Made by a program: the position numbers and the translations under genes
Assembly: GCF_014230315.1 (NCBI RefSeq)
Contig: NZ_JACLAW010000009.1
Coordinates: forward strand, 124,001 to 188,000
Length of the DNA: 64,000 nt
Source: Novosphingobium flavum
GTDB lineage: Bacteria; Pseudomonadota; Alphaproteobacteria; Sphingomonadales; Sphingomonadaceae
Direction of reading: 5' to 3'
The notes under the pieces: model-generated
What the model was told of the DNA's origin: nothing
Database searches by the model: none
What the model saw: only the letters and a program-made list of their open reading frames with translations
In this document: piece after piece, positions 30,667-40,135 of the stretch
Position numbering within the stretch: the first letter of the stretch is position 1
Layout of the letters: the number at the start of each line of letters is the position of its first letter

Positions 30667-31956
30667 ATGTTCCCGAATTCCAAGCGCGCCCGTTCGCTTT
30701 CGCGCGCTGCCATGGCGGCTGCCCTCGCGCTGGGCGCGGCCGGCGGCGCCACGCTCGTTGCAACCCCGGCCATGGCCCAGAAGCAGGCCAAGCCGCAGCT
30801 TTCGCCGGCCTTCAGCAAGCTTGCCGCCCCCCTGCAGAACGGCCTGAACGCCGCGCAGAAGGCCAAGCCCGATGCCGCCGGGATCGCCGCGCTCAAGCAG
30901 CAGGCCGAGGCTGCCCTCGCCGCCGCGACCACCCCGGACGACAAGTTCTTCGGCGGCCAGTTCGCGATCCAGGCCAGCCAGCTCGACAATGACAAGCCGC
31001 TGCAGCGCAAGGGCCTCCAGGCCGCGGTCGATAGCGGCAAGATGGCTGGCGCCGATCTGGGCAAGTTCCAGTTCTTCCTTGGCGCCAACATGATGGAGAC
31101 CAAGGACTACGCCGGGGCCCAGGCCGCCTTCAATTCGGCGATCAGCAACGGCTACACCGGCAACGACATCGAGGTCCTGCTGGCGGAAACCTATTTCGGC
31201 CAGCAGCAGAACCAGGCCGGTTACGACGCCCTCGCCAAGGCGATCGAAGCCAAGAAGGCCGCCGGCACCCCGGCGCCGCAGGAATGGTTCGCGCGCGGCA
31301 TCTCGGTGGCTTACCGCGCCAAGCAGTATGACCAGGCGCTGCGCTTCGGTACGGGCCTGGCCGCGACCTACCCGACCAAGGACAACTGGGGCGACGCGAT
31401 CTCGATCGCGCGGCTTGCCGGCAAGTACCAAGCCCAGGAAACGCTCGACCTGATGCGCCTGATGGGCCGCACCGGCAGCTTCCGCGACACCAGCGACTAT
31501 TCCGAATACCTCCAGGCCGCTGACGCGCGCCGCGCGCCGGGCGAAGTGCTCAAGGTGCTCGACGCCGGCGTGGCCGCGGGCAAGCTCAATGCCTCGGACG
31601 TGTTCGTCACCGAGAACCGCACTCAGGCCAATGCCCGCCTCGCTGCGGACAAGGCCGGTCTGCCGTCGCTCGACAAGGACGCCCATGCCCCGGCCGCGAC
31701 CGGCGCGACGGTTGTTGCAGCGGCGGACGCCTTCCTCAGCTACGACGATAATGCCAAGGCCGAGGAACTCTACAAGATCGCCCTGACCAAGCCGGGGATC
31801 GACAAGGACCGTGCGCTGACCCGCCTCGGCATCGCCCAGGTCGGCCTTGGCAAGTATGCCGATGCCCAGGCGTCGTTTGGCCAGATCGGCGGCGTGCGCA
31901 AGCCGATCGCCGCGCTGTGGACCGCCTATGCCGCACAGAAGGCCAAGGGCGGCTGA
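30667..31956 (+). CDS. Secreted TPR-like (tetratricopeptide) protein
   Basis: This 429-residue exported protein begins with a Sec signal peptide (MFPNSKRARSLSRAAMAAAL through ATPAMAQ, cleavage after about residue 38). The rest is helical with TPR-like pairs, for example KDYAGAQAAFNSAISNGYTG, EVLLAETYFGQQQNQAGYDAL and the C-terminal AKAEELYKIAL with GKYADAQASFGQI. The protein is rich in Ala, Gln and Lys, and its function is unknown. TPR proteins in the periplasm usually scaffold envelope complexes. The ATG at 30667 has AAGGAG upstream. A strong terminator ends the gene, so it is monocistronic. Confidence 0.85.
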   Translation: MFPNSKRARSLSRAAMAAALALGAAGGATLVATPAMAQKQAKPQLSPAFSKLAAPLQNGLNAAQKAKPDAAGIAALKQQAEAALAAATTPDDKFFGGQFAIQASQLDNDKPLQRKGLQAAVDSGKMAGADLGKFQFFLGANMMETKDYAGAQAAFNSAISNGYTGNDIEVLLAETYFGQQQNQAGYDALAKAIEAKKAAGTPAPQEWFARGISVAYRAKQYDQALRFGTGLAATYPTKDNWGDAISIARLAGKYQAQETLDLMRLMGRTGSFRDTSDYSEYLQAADARRAPGEVLKVLDAGVAAGKLNASDVFVTENRTQANARLAADKAGLPSLDKDAHAPAATGATVVAAADAFLSYDDNAKAEELYKIALTKPGIDKDRALTRLGIAQVGLGKYADAQASFGQIGGVRKPIAALWTAYAAQKAKGG

Positions 31957-31983
31957 CAGGCTGCTGAAGGCACCGGAATAAAG

Positions 31984-32015
31984 AAAGGGCGGCAGTTACC
32001 TGCCGCCCTTTTTGT
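31984..32015 (+). terminator. Intrinsic terminator after the TPR gene
   Basis: The stem AAAGGGCGGCAG/CTGCCGCCCTTT (12 bp, loop TTAC) runs straight into TTGTTTG. It lies 27 bp after the TPR gene stop. The minus strand also shows a T-rich end (CTTTCTTTATT), so it may serve the convergent carbonic anhydrase gene too. Confidence 0.93.
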
Positions 32016-32040
32016 TTGCTCCCGATCGATGGGCTTGTCT

Positions 32041-32694
32041 TCAGTCCGCCGGGGCGAATTCGCCCGACGCTTCGTCGAGGACGTGGAGCACACCGTCGGA
32101 AATGGCGAAGAAGGCCCCGGTCAGGCGCAGGTCGCCGCTGCGTTCCTTGCGGCGTACGCAGGGGAAGGTGCGCAGGTTTTCGAGACTGACCTTCACGCCC
32201 GCCAGTTCCATCGCCTGCTCCGCCGCCCGGCCGGTGGTGCCATGCTGGGCCGCGATCGGAACGCGCGCTTCGTCGAGCATGGCGATCCAGTCGGCGATGA
32301 AGCCGCCTTCGCCCGGCTCGGTCCCGCGCAGTTCCTGCGTGAGCGCGGCCTTGCAGCCGCCGCACATGCCGTGGCCCATGACCACGATTTCCTTGACCTT
32401 GAGCACCTGGACCGCGAATTCGAGCGCGGCCGAGACACCGTGGTGGCCCGGCGTCGTCTCGAACGGGGGGACCATGGCGGCGACGTTGCGGACCACGAAT
32501 ATTTCGCCGGGGTCGACATCGAAGATCTGGGCCGGGTCGACCCGGCTATCGGAACAGGCGATCACCATGACTTCGGGCTGCTGCCCATCGCGCAGGGTGG
32601 CCCAGCGCTCGCGATTCGGATTCCATCCGGATTCGCGGAAGCGGCGGTAACCGGCGATCAGCCGGTCGAGCTGAGGGGAGGTTTCATCGGTCAT
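32041..32694 (-). CDS. Beta-class carbonic anhydrase
   Basis: The enzyme interconverts CO2 and bicarbonate in the cytoplasm. The 217 residues contain the zinc ligands and catalytic dyad of beta-CAs: ACSDSRVDP (Cys and the Asp-Arg dyad, near 47-51) and VMGHGMCGGCKAAL (His and Cys, near 105-108). FVVRNVAAMVPPFE is also typical. The ATG at 32694 was chosen because MTDETSPQLDRLIAGYRRFRE matches family N-termini and AGGG lies upstream. The gene is convergent with the TPR gene and divergent from lipA. Confidence 0.95.
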   Translation of the reverse strand: MTDETSPQLDRLIAGYRRFRESGWNPNRERWATLRDGQQPEVMVIACSDSRVDPAQIFDVDPGEIFVVRNVAAMVPPFETTPGHHGVSAALEFAVQVLKVKEIVVMGHGMCGGCKAALTQELRGTEPGEGGFIADWIAMLDEARVPIAAQHGTTGRAAEQAMELAGVKVSLENLRTFPCVRRKERSGDLRLTGAFFAISDGVLHVLDEASGEFAPAD

Positions 32695-32803
32695 GGGCGC
32701 CCTCATGGCTGCACCGGCCCGCCGTGGCAAGGGTCAGCAGGGGGTATCAGGGAAGGGGAGATTGCCTCTGGCATGGAACGGCTGAAACGCTTATCTGCGC
32801 CCC

Positions 32804-33766
32804 ATGAGCGATCTTGCGACCATTCCCGATTCCGTTCCCACCCCCGAGGCGTCGTCGGACGCGCCCGTGCGCCAGCGCAAGCCTGACTGGATCCGGGTCA
32901 AGGCCCCGACCAGCAAGGGCTATAACGAGACGCGCCAGCTGATGCGCGATCTCAAGCTCAATACGGTGTGCGAGGAAGCGGCCTGCCCGAACATCGGCGA
33001 ATGCTGGACCAAGAAGCACGCCACGGTGATGATCCTCGGCGATGTCTGCACGCGGGCCTGTGCCTTCTGCAACGTCAAGACCGGGATGCCGCGCAAGGTC
33101 GATGCCGACGAGCCGGCTCACGTGGCCGAAGCGGCGGCCAAGCTGGGGCTCGAGCACATCGTGATCACCTCGGTCGACCGTGACGACCTGCCGGACGGCG
33201 GGGCGGGGCAGTTCGTCAAGGTGATCCGCGCCCTGCGCGAGATGACGCCGACGACCACCATCGAGATCCTGACCCCCGACTTTCGCGGCAAGATGCGCGA
33301 GGCGGTGGAGGCCATCGTGGCAGCGGGGCCGGACGTCTATAACCACAACCTCGAAACCGTGCCGCGGCTCTACCCGACGATCCGGCCGGGCGCGCGCTAT
33401 TATGCCTCGCTGCGCCTGCTGGAAGAGGTCAAGCGCCACAACCCGCTGATCTTCACCAAGAGCGGGGTCATGCTGGGCCTTGGCGAGCAGCGGCTCGAAG
33501 TGCACCAGGTGATGGACGACATGCGCACGGCTGGAATCGACTTCCTGACCATGGGCCAGTACCTCCAGCCGACCCCCAAGCACGCCAAGGTGATCGAATT
33601 CGTCACCCCGCAGGCCTTCAGCGCCTATGGCGCGATCGCACGGGCCAAGGGTTTCCTGCAGGTGGCGGCGAGCCCCCTGACGCGGTCAAGCTATCACGCC
33701 GGCAAGGACTTTGCCGAAATGCGCGCCAACCGCGAGGCGCAACTGGCGAAGCGCGCCGGGAAGTAA
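32804..33766 (+). CDS. lipA: Lipoyl synthase
   Basis: LipA is a radical-SAM enzyme that inserts two sulfurs into octanoyl-lysine to make lipoyl groups, including those of the PdhB and PdhC lipoyl domains in this window. The 320 residues show both iron-sulfur sites: the auxiliary-cluster Cys set in [14 protein letters not shown] (near 48-59) and the radical-[11 protein letters not shown] (near 74-81). The C-terminal RSSYHA supplies the Ser ligand. A COQ10-like START gene starts 10 bp downstream, a frequent alphaproteobacterial pair. Confidence 0.97.
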   Translation: MSDLATIPDSVPTPEASSDAPVRQRKPDWIRVKAPTSKGYNETRQLMRDLKLNTVCEEAACPNIGECWTKKHATVMILGDVCTRACAFCNVKTGMPRKVDADEPAHVAEAAAKLGLEHIVITSVDRDDLPDGGAGQFVKVIRALREMTPTTTIEILTPDFRGKMREAVEAIVAAGPDVYNHNLETVPRLYPTIRPGARYYASLRLLEEVKRHNPLIFTKSGVMLGLGEQRLEVHQVMDDMRTAGIDFLTMGQYLQPTPKHAKVIEFVTPQAFSAYGAIARAKGFLQVAASPLTRSSYHAGKDFAEMRANREAQLAKRAGK

Positions 33767-33776
33767 GCGCAGGCGC

Positions 33777-34238
33777 ATGGCAGCGATCCACGAAACCAGG
33801 CGCTTGCCGTGGAGCGCCGAGCAGATGTTCGACCTGGTGGCCGATGTCGGCCGCTATCCCGAATTCTTGCCCTGGGTGATCGCGACCCGGGTCCGTTCGG
33901 ACGGCGAGAGCGAGATGGTGGCCGACATGCTGGTGGGCTTTTCCGCGCTGCGCGAGAAGTTCACCTCACGCGTGGAAAAGCGCCGGCCTGACGAGATCAG
34001 GGTCCACTACATCGACGGGCCGCTGCGCGACCTCGATAACCGCTGGCTGTTCCGCGCGCTGGGCCCCGATGCCTGCGAGATCGACTTCCGGGTCGAGTTC
34101 ACGTTCCGCAACGCGCTGTTCCAGAAGCTTGCCGGGCAATACCTCGACAAGGCCTTCCGCAAGATGGTGGCCGCGTTCGAGACGCGCGCCCAGCAGCTTT
34201 ACGGCAGCAGCAGTTCCAGCGCGACCAGCGTCGCCTGA
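33777..34238 (+). CDS. COQ10/RatA-type START-domain protein
   Basis: This 153-residue protein belongs to the polyketide-cyclase/START family that includes mitochondrial COQ10 and E. coli RatA. Diagnostic text is WSAEQMFDLVADVGRYPEFLPWV at the N-terminus and RWLFRALGPDACEIDFRVEFTFRN in the middle. It probably binds a hydrophobic ligand such as ubiquinone; a RatA-like ribosome role is an alternative family annotation. The ATG at 33777 (MAAIHETRRLPWS) matches homologues. Its last 40 bp overlap the 3' end of pncC on the other strand. Confidence 0.9.
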   Translation: MAAIHETRRLPWSAEQMFDLVADVGRYPEFLPWVIATRVRSDGESEMVADMLVGFSALREKFTSRVEKRRPDEIRVHYIDGPLRDLDNRWLFRALGPDACEIDFRVEFTFRNALFQKLAGQYLDKAFRKMVAAFETRAQQLYGSSSSSATSVA

Positions 34239-34723
34239 AGGCGCACGTCGGCGCGGGTCGTGGCCGCGAACCGCTTTTCCTCGGCGTCGGAATCCTCTCC
34301 CTCGGGCGCATCGCGCAGGGCGCGGGCGAAGACCACCGTGCCGACCGGCTTCTGATCGGAGCCGCCATCCGGCCCGGCGATGCCGCTGACCGCGACCGCC
34401 ACATCGGCATGGCTGTGCTTGAGCGCGCCCTGGGCCATGGCCCAGGCGCAGGCGACCGAAACCGCCCCGAAGGTGTCGATAATGTCGCCCGGTACGGCGA
34501 GCAGTTCGCGCTTGGCCTCATTTGAATAGGTCACGAAGCCGCGTTCGACCACGGCGGACGAGCCGGCGATCTCGGTCAGCGCGGCGGACACGAGCCCGCC
34601 GGTGCAGCTTTCGGCGACCACGACCTTGCGGCCAAGCTTCATGTTCTCCTCGATCACCCGGCGCGCTAGCGCGGTGACCTGCGGCGGGAGAAGGGATTCG
34701 GGAACGGTGTCGGACATGGACAT
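34199..34723 (-). CDS. pncC: CinA C-terminal family nicotinamide-nucleotide amidohydrolase (PncC)
   Basis: PncC deamidates nicotinamide mononucleotide in the NAD salvage route. The 174-residue protein is the stand-alone CinA C-terminal domain, containing VVVAESCTGGLVSAALTEIAGSS, GFVTYSNEAKRELLAV and AVSGIAGPDGGSDQKPVGTVVFA. ESCTGG and GIAGPDGG are the family signatures. The ATG at 34723 was chosen because it overlaps the preceding gene's TGA (TGATG), and a second ATG lies two codons later. There is no CinA N-terminal (MoCF) domain, so a full competence-type CinA is excluded. Confidence 0.92.
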   Translation of the reverse strand: MSMSDTVPESLLPPQVTALARRVIEENMKLGRKVVVAESCTGGLVSAALTEIAGSSAVVERGFVTYSNEAKRELLAVPGDIIDTFGAVSVACAWAMAQGALKHSHADVAVAVSGIAGPDGGSDQKPVGTVVFARALRDAPEGEDSDAEEKRFAATTRADVRLQATLVALELLLP

Positions 34724-35253
34724 CAGGCCTTGCAAATAGCGATCTTGCCGAGACGCGGCTCGCTGGTCTTGGCACCGAGGCCGACCGCAAGCGCGATCAG
34801 GCCGGCGGTGTTTTCGGCCGGAAGCGGGGCAAGCAGGGAGAGCGCCCGGTCGATCACCGGGCAGGAATCGGGTTTAACCTTGGCCGATATGATGCCCGCC
34901 AAGGCTGCATCGGCCAGCGGCATCAGGCTTTCATCCGGCATGGCGACGAACAACTGGGCTGCCTCGGGATTGGTCGCCTCGCTCAGCTTGATGAAGGCGG
35001 CCTTGGCGGCAGGCCAGGCATCGACCTTGCCGGCGGCATAGCGCTGGGCCAGAGCCGGGCCATTGCGGGGCAGCCAGGCCGAGGTGGGGAGGCTGGCAGT
35101 GCAGCCGCGCGTGACCGAGCCGATCGCGCTGGGCAGGGCATAGGTGGTGAGCGCGGTGAATTCGCCGGTAGTGAGGCAGGGCGGCTCGGCCGCCGCCGCG
35201 ACCTGCGGCACCGTGAGGGCAAAAAGGGCGAGGGGGATGATGAAGCGACGCAT
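34723..35253 (-). CDS. Exported protein of unknown function
   Basis: I do not recognise this 176-residue protein. It has a Sec signal peptide (MRRFIIPLALFALTVPQVAAAA, cleavage near residue 22). The mature part contains four cysteines (near 26, 51, 131 and 174), which could form two disulfides in the periplasm, and Ala-rich helices. No enzyme motif is seen. It is translated just ahead of pncC with overlapping stop and start and 24 bp after the ispDF stop, so ispDF, this gene and pncC form one minus-strand unit. Confidence 0.8.
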   Translation of the reverse strand: MRRFIIPLALFALTVPQVAAAAEPPCLTTGEFTALTTYALPSAIGSVTRGCTASLPTSAWLPRNGPALAQRYAAGKVDAWPAAKAAFIKLSEATNPEAAQLFVAMPDESLMPLADAALAGIISAKVKPDSCPVIDRALSLLAPLPAENTAGLIALAVGLGAKTSEPRLGKIAICKA

Positions 35254-35277
35254 CGTGGGGCTTTCGGAAAGGGCCGA

Positions 35278-36426
35278 TCAGGCCCGGATTACGGTGGCGA
35301 CTGCCTGGGCGGCGATCCCCTCGCGCCGTCCGGCCGGACCAAGTCCTTCAGTAGTCGTCGCCTTGACGCTGACGGCGGCAATGTCAATCCCCAGCACTTC
35401 GGCGAGGCGCGCGCGCATGGCATCGCGGTGCGGCCCGATCTTCGGTGCCTCGCAGATAATGGTGAGATCGACGTTGCCGACGGCATGGCCCGAACCGGCA
35501 ACGAGGGCCGCGGCATGGGCAAGAAAACGGTCGGACGAGGCGCCCTTCCACTGCGGGTCGCTCGGCGGGAAATGCTGGCCGATGTCGCCCGCGCCGATCG
35601 CGCCGAGCAGGGCATCGACCAGGGCGTGGATCGCGACGTCGGCATCGCTGTGGCCGGCAAGGCCATGGCTGTGCTCGATCCGCACGCCGCAGAGCCAGAG
35701 TTCCTCGCCTTCGGCCAGGCGGTGGACATCATAACCGGTGCCGACCCGCATGGCGGGCAGGGCGGCGGCAAAGTCGCCGGAAAACGTCAGCTTGTGCAAG
35801 ACTTCGTCTCCTTCGACCAGCACGACCTCCAGCGCCGCGGCTCGCGCCACCTGCGCATCGTCACCCGCATCGGCCGCGCCCAGCCACGCGCGGTGCGCGG
35901 CGAGGATTGCGGGGAAGCGGAAGGCCTGCGGGGTCTGGACCCGGCGCAGTTGTTCACGCGGGGCCGCCTGCCCCATCAATCCGGCAGAATCGTGGCAGAG
36001 GCTGTCCACCACCGGAAGAACCGGGATGGCGCCGGGATGGTGGGCGAGGGCTTCGACCAGGCGGTTGATTACGGCGCGGGGCAGGAGCGGACGGGCGGCG
36101 TCGTGGATCAGGACCAGTTCGGGCGCATCGGCGGCGAGCGCTTCGAGCCCGGCGCGGACCGAAGCTTGCCGGGTTACGGCTCCGGTGACGAAGCGGACCG
36201 GGAGGCCGGACAGCGCATCGGCAGCGAGGTCTTCGCCGCCTTGCGGAATACAGACCACGATCGGGGCGCAGCCGGCCTCGGCCAGTGCCTCGACCGAGTG
36301 GCGTACCACCGGCTTGCCGCGCCACGATGCGAACTGCTTGGGGACGGGCTGACCAGCGCGCAGGCCGGCACCCGCCGCAACCACCACGGCGGCGCATCCA
36401 ATGACAGGGGTGACAGCAGCGACCAT
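35278..36426 (-). CDS. ispDF: Bifunctional IspD/IspF (MEP-pathway enzyme)
   Basis: The 382-residue fusion carries two non-consecutive MEP-pathway steps. The IspD cytidylyltransferase (residues 1-225, AAVVVAAGAGLRAG then VLIHDAARPLLP) makes CDP-methylerythritol. The IspF domain (about 228-382, GTGYDVHRLAEGE with Asp and His zinc ligands, GHSDADVAIHALVDALLG, ATTTEGLGPAGR) makes the cyclodiphosphate. The fusion is common in alphaproteobacteria. The IspD loop shows Gly-Leu-Arg at its catalytic Arg. The gene is divergent from dusB. Confidence 0.96.
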   Translation of the reverse strand: MVAAVTPVIGCAAVVVAAGAGLRAGQPVPKQFASWRGKPVVRHSVEALAEAGCAPIVVCIPQGGEDLAADALSGLPVRFVTGAVTRQASVRAGLEALAADAPELVLIHDAARPLLPRAVINRLVEALAHHPGAIPVLPVVDSLCHDSAGLMGQAAPREQLRRVQTPQAFRFPAILAAHRAWLGAADAGDDAQVARAAALEVVLVEGDEVLHKLTFSGDFAAALPAMRVGTGYDVHRLAEGEELWLCGVRIEHSHGLAGHSDADVAIHALVDALLGAIGAGDIGQHFPPSDPQWKGASSDRFLAHAAALVAGSGHAVGNVDLTIICEAPKIGPHRDAMRARLAEVLGIDIAAVSVKATTTEGLGPAGRREGIAAQAVATVIRA

Positions 36427-36496
36427 CTTCGCTCGCCGGTAATCACTTGCGGGGCAAAGGACAATCCACTATGCGCTGCCTGTTTTTTAGGCACGC

Positions 36497-37516
36497 ATGA
36501 TGAACTCTGCTCCGACACCCTCCGCAGTGAAACCAATCGACATCGGTCCGGTGCGGATCGACTGTCCGGTGATCCTCGCCCCGATGACCGGGGTGAGCGA
36601 CCTGCCGTTTCGCCGTATGGTGCGCCGCTTCGGCTCCGGCCTTAACGTGACCGAGATGATCGCTTCGGCCGCGGCGATCCGTGAGACGCGCCAGTCAATC
36701 CAGAAGGCGGCGTGGGACCCGGCGGAAGAGCCGGTCTCGATGCAGCTGGTTGGCTGCGAACCGAAGGAAATGGGCGAGGCAGCCAAGCTCAACGAGGATC
36801 GCGGGGCGGCGATCATCGATATCAACATGGGCTGCCCTGTGCGCAAGGTGGTCAACGGCGATGCCGGATCGGCCCTGATGCGCGACGTGCCGCTGGCCGC
36901 CGCGCTGATCGAGGCCTGCGTCAAGGCCGTGTCGGTGCCGGTCACGGTGAAGATGCGGATGGGTTGGTGCCATGACAGCCTGAATGCCCCGGAACTGGCG
37001 CGGATCGCGCAGGATCTGGGTGCGAAGATGATCACCGTCCACGGGCGGACCCGCAACCAGATGTACAAGGGCAGCGCGGACTGGTCGTTCGTGCGCAGCG
37101 TCAAGGAAGCGGTCTCGATCCCGGTGATCGTGAACGGGGACATCTGCGGGATCGAGGATGCGGCGCAGGCGCTGGAGCAATCGGGCGCGGACGGGCTGAT
37201 GATCGGGCGCGGGGCCTATGGCCGGCCGTGGCTGCTCGGCCAGGTGATGCACTGGTGGAAGACCGGGCAGGTGCTGGCCGATCCCTCGATCGACGTGCAG
37301 TTCGAGACGATGATCGAGCATTACGAGGACATGCTGGTCCATTACGGCCGCGATACCGGGGTCAAGATGGCACGCAAGCACCTCGGCTGGTACACCAAGG
37401 GGCTGCCGGGTTCGGCCGAGTTTCGCAACATGGTCAACTTCGTTGACGATGCCGATGCGGTGATCCGCGACCTGCGCGAGTTTTACCGCCCACTGCTTAG
37501 CCGGCAGGCGGCCTGA
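36497..37516 (+). CDS. dusB: tRNA-dihydrouridine synthase DusB
   Basis: DusB reduces selected uridines in tRNA to dihydrouridine using FMN and NADPH. The 339-residue protein starts with [20 protein letters not shown] (FMN barrel), then EMIASAAAI, with the catalytic Cys in [21 protein letters not shown] and the FMN phosphate site in [13 protein letters not shown] and [13 protein letters not shown]. The C-terminal helical part is complete. It begins the classical alphaproteobacterial run dusB-ntrB-ntrC-ntrY-ntrX-hfq-hflX. Two adjacent ATG codons (36497 and 36500) could start it. Confidence 0.95.
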   Translation: MMNSAPTPSAVKPIDIGPVRIDCPVILAPMTGVSDLPFRRMVRRFGSGLNVTEMIASAAAIRETRQSIQKAAWDPAEEPVSMQLVGCEPKEMGEAAKLNEDRGAAIIDINMGCPVRKVVNGDAGSALMRDVPLAAALIEACVKAVSVPVTVKMRMGWCHDSLNAPELARIAQDLGAKMITVHGRTRNQMYKGSADWSFVRSVKEAVSIPVIVNGDICGIEDAAQALEQSGADGLMIGRGAYGRPWLLGQVMHWWKTGQVLADPSIDVQFETMIEHYEDMLVHYGRDTGVKMARKHLGWYTKGLPGSAEFRNMVNFVDDADAVIRDLREFYRPLLSRQAA

Positions 37517-37523
37517 GCCCGCG

Positions 37524-38618
37524 ATGCCGGCCACGCCCGACGCGCTGCGCCAACTGGCCAGTCTCAATGTCGCCGTGGTGCTGCTTGGGCCGGAGCAGCG
37601 GATCGTCGGCGCCAATCCTGCGGCAGAGCAGTTCCTCGGCCAGTCGCTCCGCCGGGTTTCGGGCAAGCTGCTGTTCGATCTGATCCGGTTCGACGAGCCG
37701 CGGCTGGCGGACCGCGCAGGGCAGACGGACTACCCGCTTTCGGCGCGCGATGCCGGGGCAGTGATCCTTGGCCTCGGGCCCCGGCGGCTTGACGTCACTT
37801 TCGGGCCGATGGCCGACTATCCCGGCTGGCAGATCGTCACCCTGCAGGATACCAGCGCGGCCGAGGCCTTGGGCGAAGACCCGGGCACGGCCGAGGATTC
37901 GGTGCTGCGCGCGCCGGAAATACTCGCTCACGAAATCAAGAACCCGCTCGCCGGCATTCGCGGCGCGGCGCAGCTGCTCGCCCGCAAGGTCGAGGCGAAG
38001 GACCGCGCGCTGACCGGGCTGATCGCAGACGAGGTCGACCGGATCGCCAAGCTGATCGACGAAATGCAGACCCTGTCGCGCCGGACGGCCGAGCCGGTCT
38101 CGCCGTGCAACCTGCACGAGCAGGTGCGCCGGGCCCGCGCCGTGCTTGACGCGGCGGGCAAGGGGCCGCGCATCGAGGAGGAGTTCGATCCCTCGCTTCC
38201 GGCCGTGCTGGGCAGCGCCGACGGGCTGGTTCAGGTGCTGATCAACCTCATGTCCAATGCCGCCGAGGCCTGTGCCTCGACCCGCAACCCGCGCATCCAG
38301 GTGCGCACGCGCTTTTCCAGCGGGCTGCAGCTACACGCGGTGAGCGACGGCAAGCCGGTTCGCCTGCCGGTGGAACTGCGCGTTTCGGACAATGGCCCCG
38401 GGGTCGATCCGGCGATGCGCGACCACATTTTCGAGCCCTTCGTGACCACCAAGAAGAGCGGGCAGGGGCTGGGGCTGGCGCTGGTCCGCAAGCTGGTGCG
38501 CGACATGAACGGGCGCATCACCCACGAGCGCGACGAGGGCGCGGGCTGGACCCATTTCCGCATCCACCTTCCGCTCGCGCCCGAACCGGGCAAGGCGCGC
38601 AAGGCCAAGGCAGCGTAA
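37524..38618 (+). CDS. ntrB: Nitrogen-regulation sensor histidine kinase NtrB
   Basis: NtrB phosphorylates NtrC when nitrogen is scarce and dephosphorylates it under PII control. The 364-residue soluble protein has a PAS domain (about 1-120), then the phospho-acceptor His in [21 protein letters not shown] (near 134). The HATPase domain follows, with N-box LINLMSNAAEAC, DNGPGVDP and the GLGLALVRKLV region. It starts 7 bp after dusB and ntrC begins 10 bp after its stop. There is no membrane helix. The C-terminal Lys-rich tail (KARKAKAA) is unremarkable. Confidence 0.94.
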   Translation: MPATPDALRQLASLNVAVVLLGPEQRIVGANPAAEQFLGQSLRRVSGKLLFDLIRFDEPRLADRAGQTDYPLSARDAGAVILGLGPRRLDVTFGPMADYPGWQIVTLQDTSAAEALGEDPGTAEDSVLRAPEILAHEIKNPLAGIRGAAQLLARKVEAKDRALTGLIADEVDRIAKLIDEMQTLSRRTAEPVSPCNLHEQVRRARAVLDAAGKGPRIEEEFDPSLPAVLGSADGLVQVLINLMSNAAEACASTRNPRIQVRTRFSSGLQLHAVSDGKPVRLPVELRVSDNGPGVDPAMRDHIFEPFVTTKKSGQGLGLALVRKLVRDMNGRITHERDEGAGWTHFRIHLPLAPEPGKARKAKAA

Positions 38619-38628
38619 GGAACAAGGC

Positions 38629-40047
<1,419 letters not shown>

Positions 40048-40099
40048 TCGTCACGGAGTTTTGCCCCGGCCATCGTAGCAGAATGGCACAAGGGTCTTG

Positions 40100-40135
40100 C
40101 GTTGCTGCAACAGGTAGTGTTGTCTTTCTGCAACG
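40100..40135 (+). promoter_or_regulatory. Inverted repeats just upstream of ntrY
   Basis: Outer arms CGTTGC (40100-40105) and GCAACG (40130-40135) flank an inner palindrome CAACA-GGTAG-TGTTG (40108-40122), ending at the ntrY start codon. This could be an operator or an mRNA hairpin that limits ntrY translation; no Shine-Dalgarno is visible at the ATG. The regulator is unknown. Confidence 0.3.

Noticed and set aside
40084..40100. Sigma54-like promoter TGGCAC...TTGC ahead of ntrY
   Set aside because: The distance from the GG to the GC element is 14 bases instead of the required 12, so it does not fit a sigma54 promoter.
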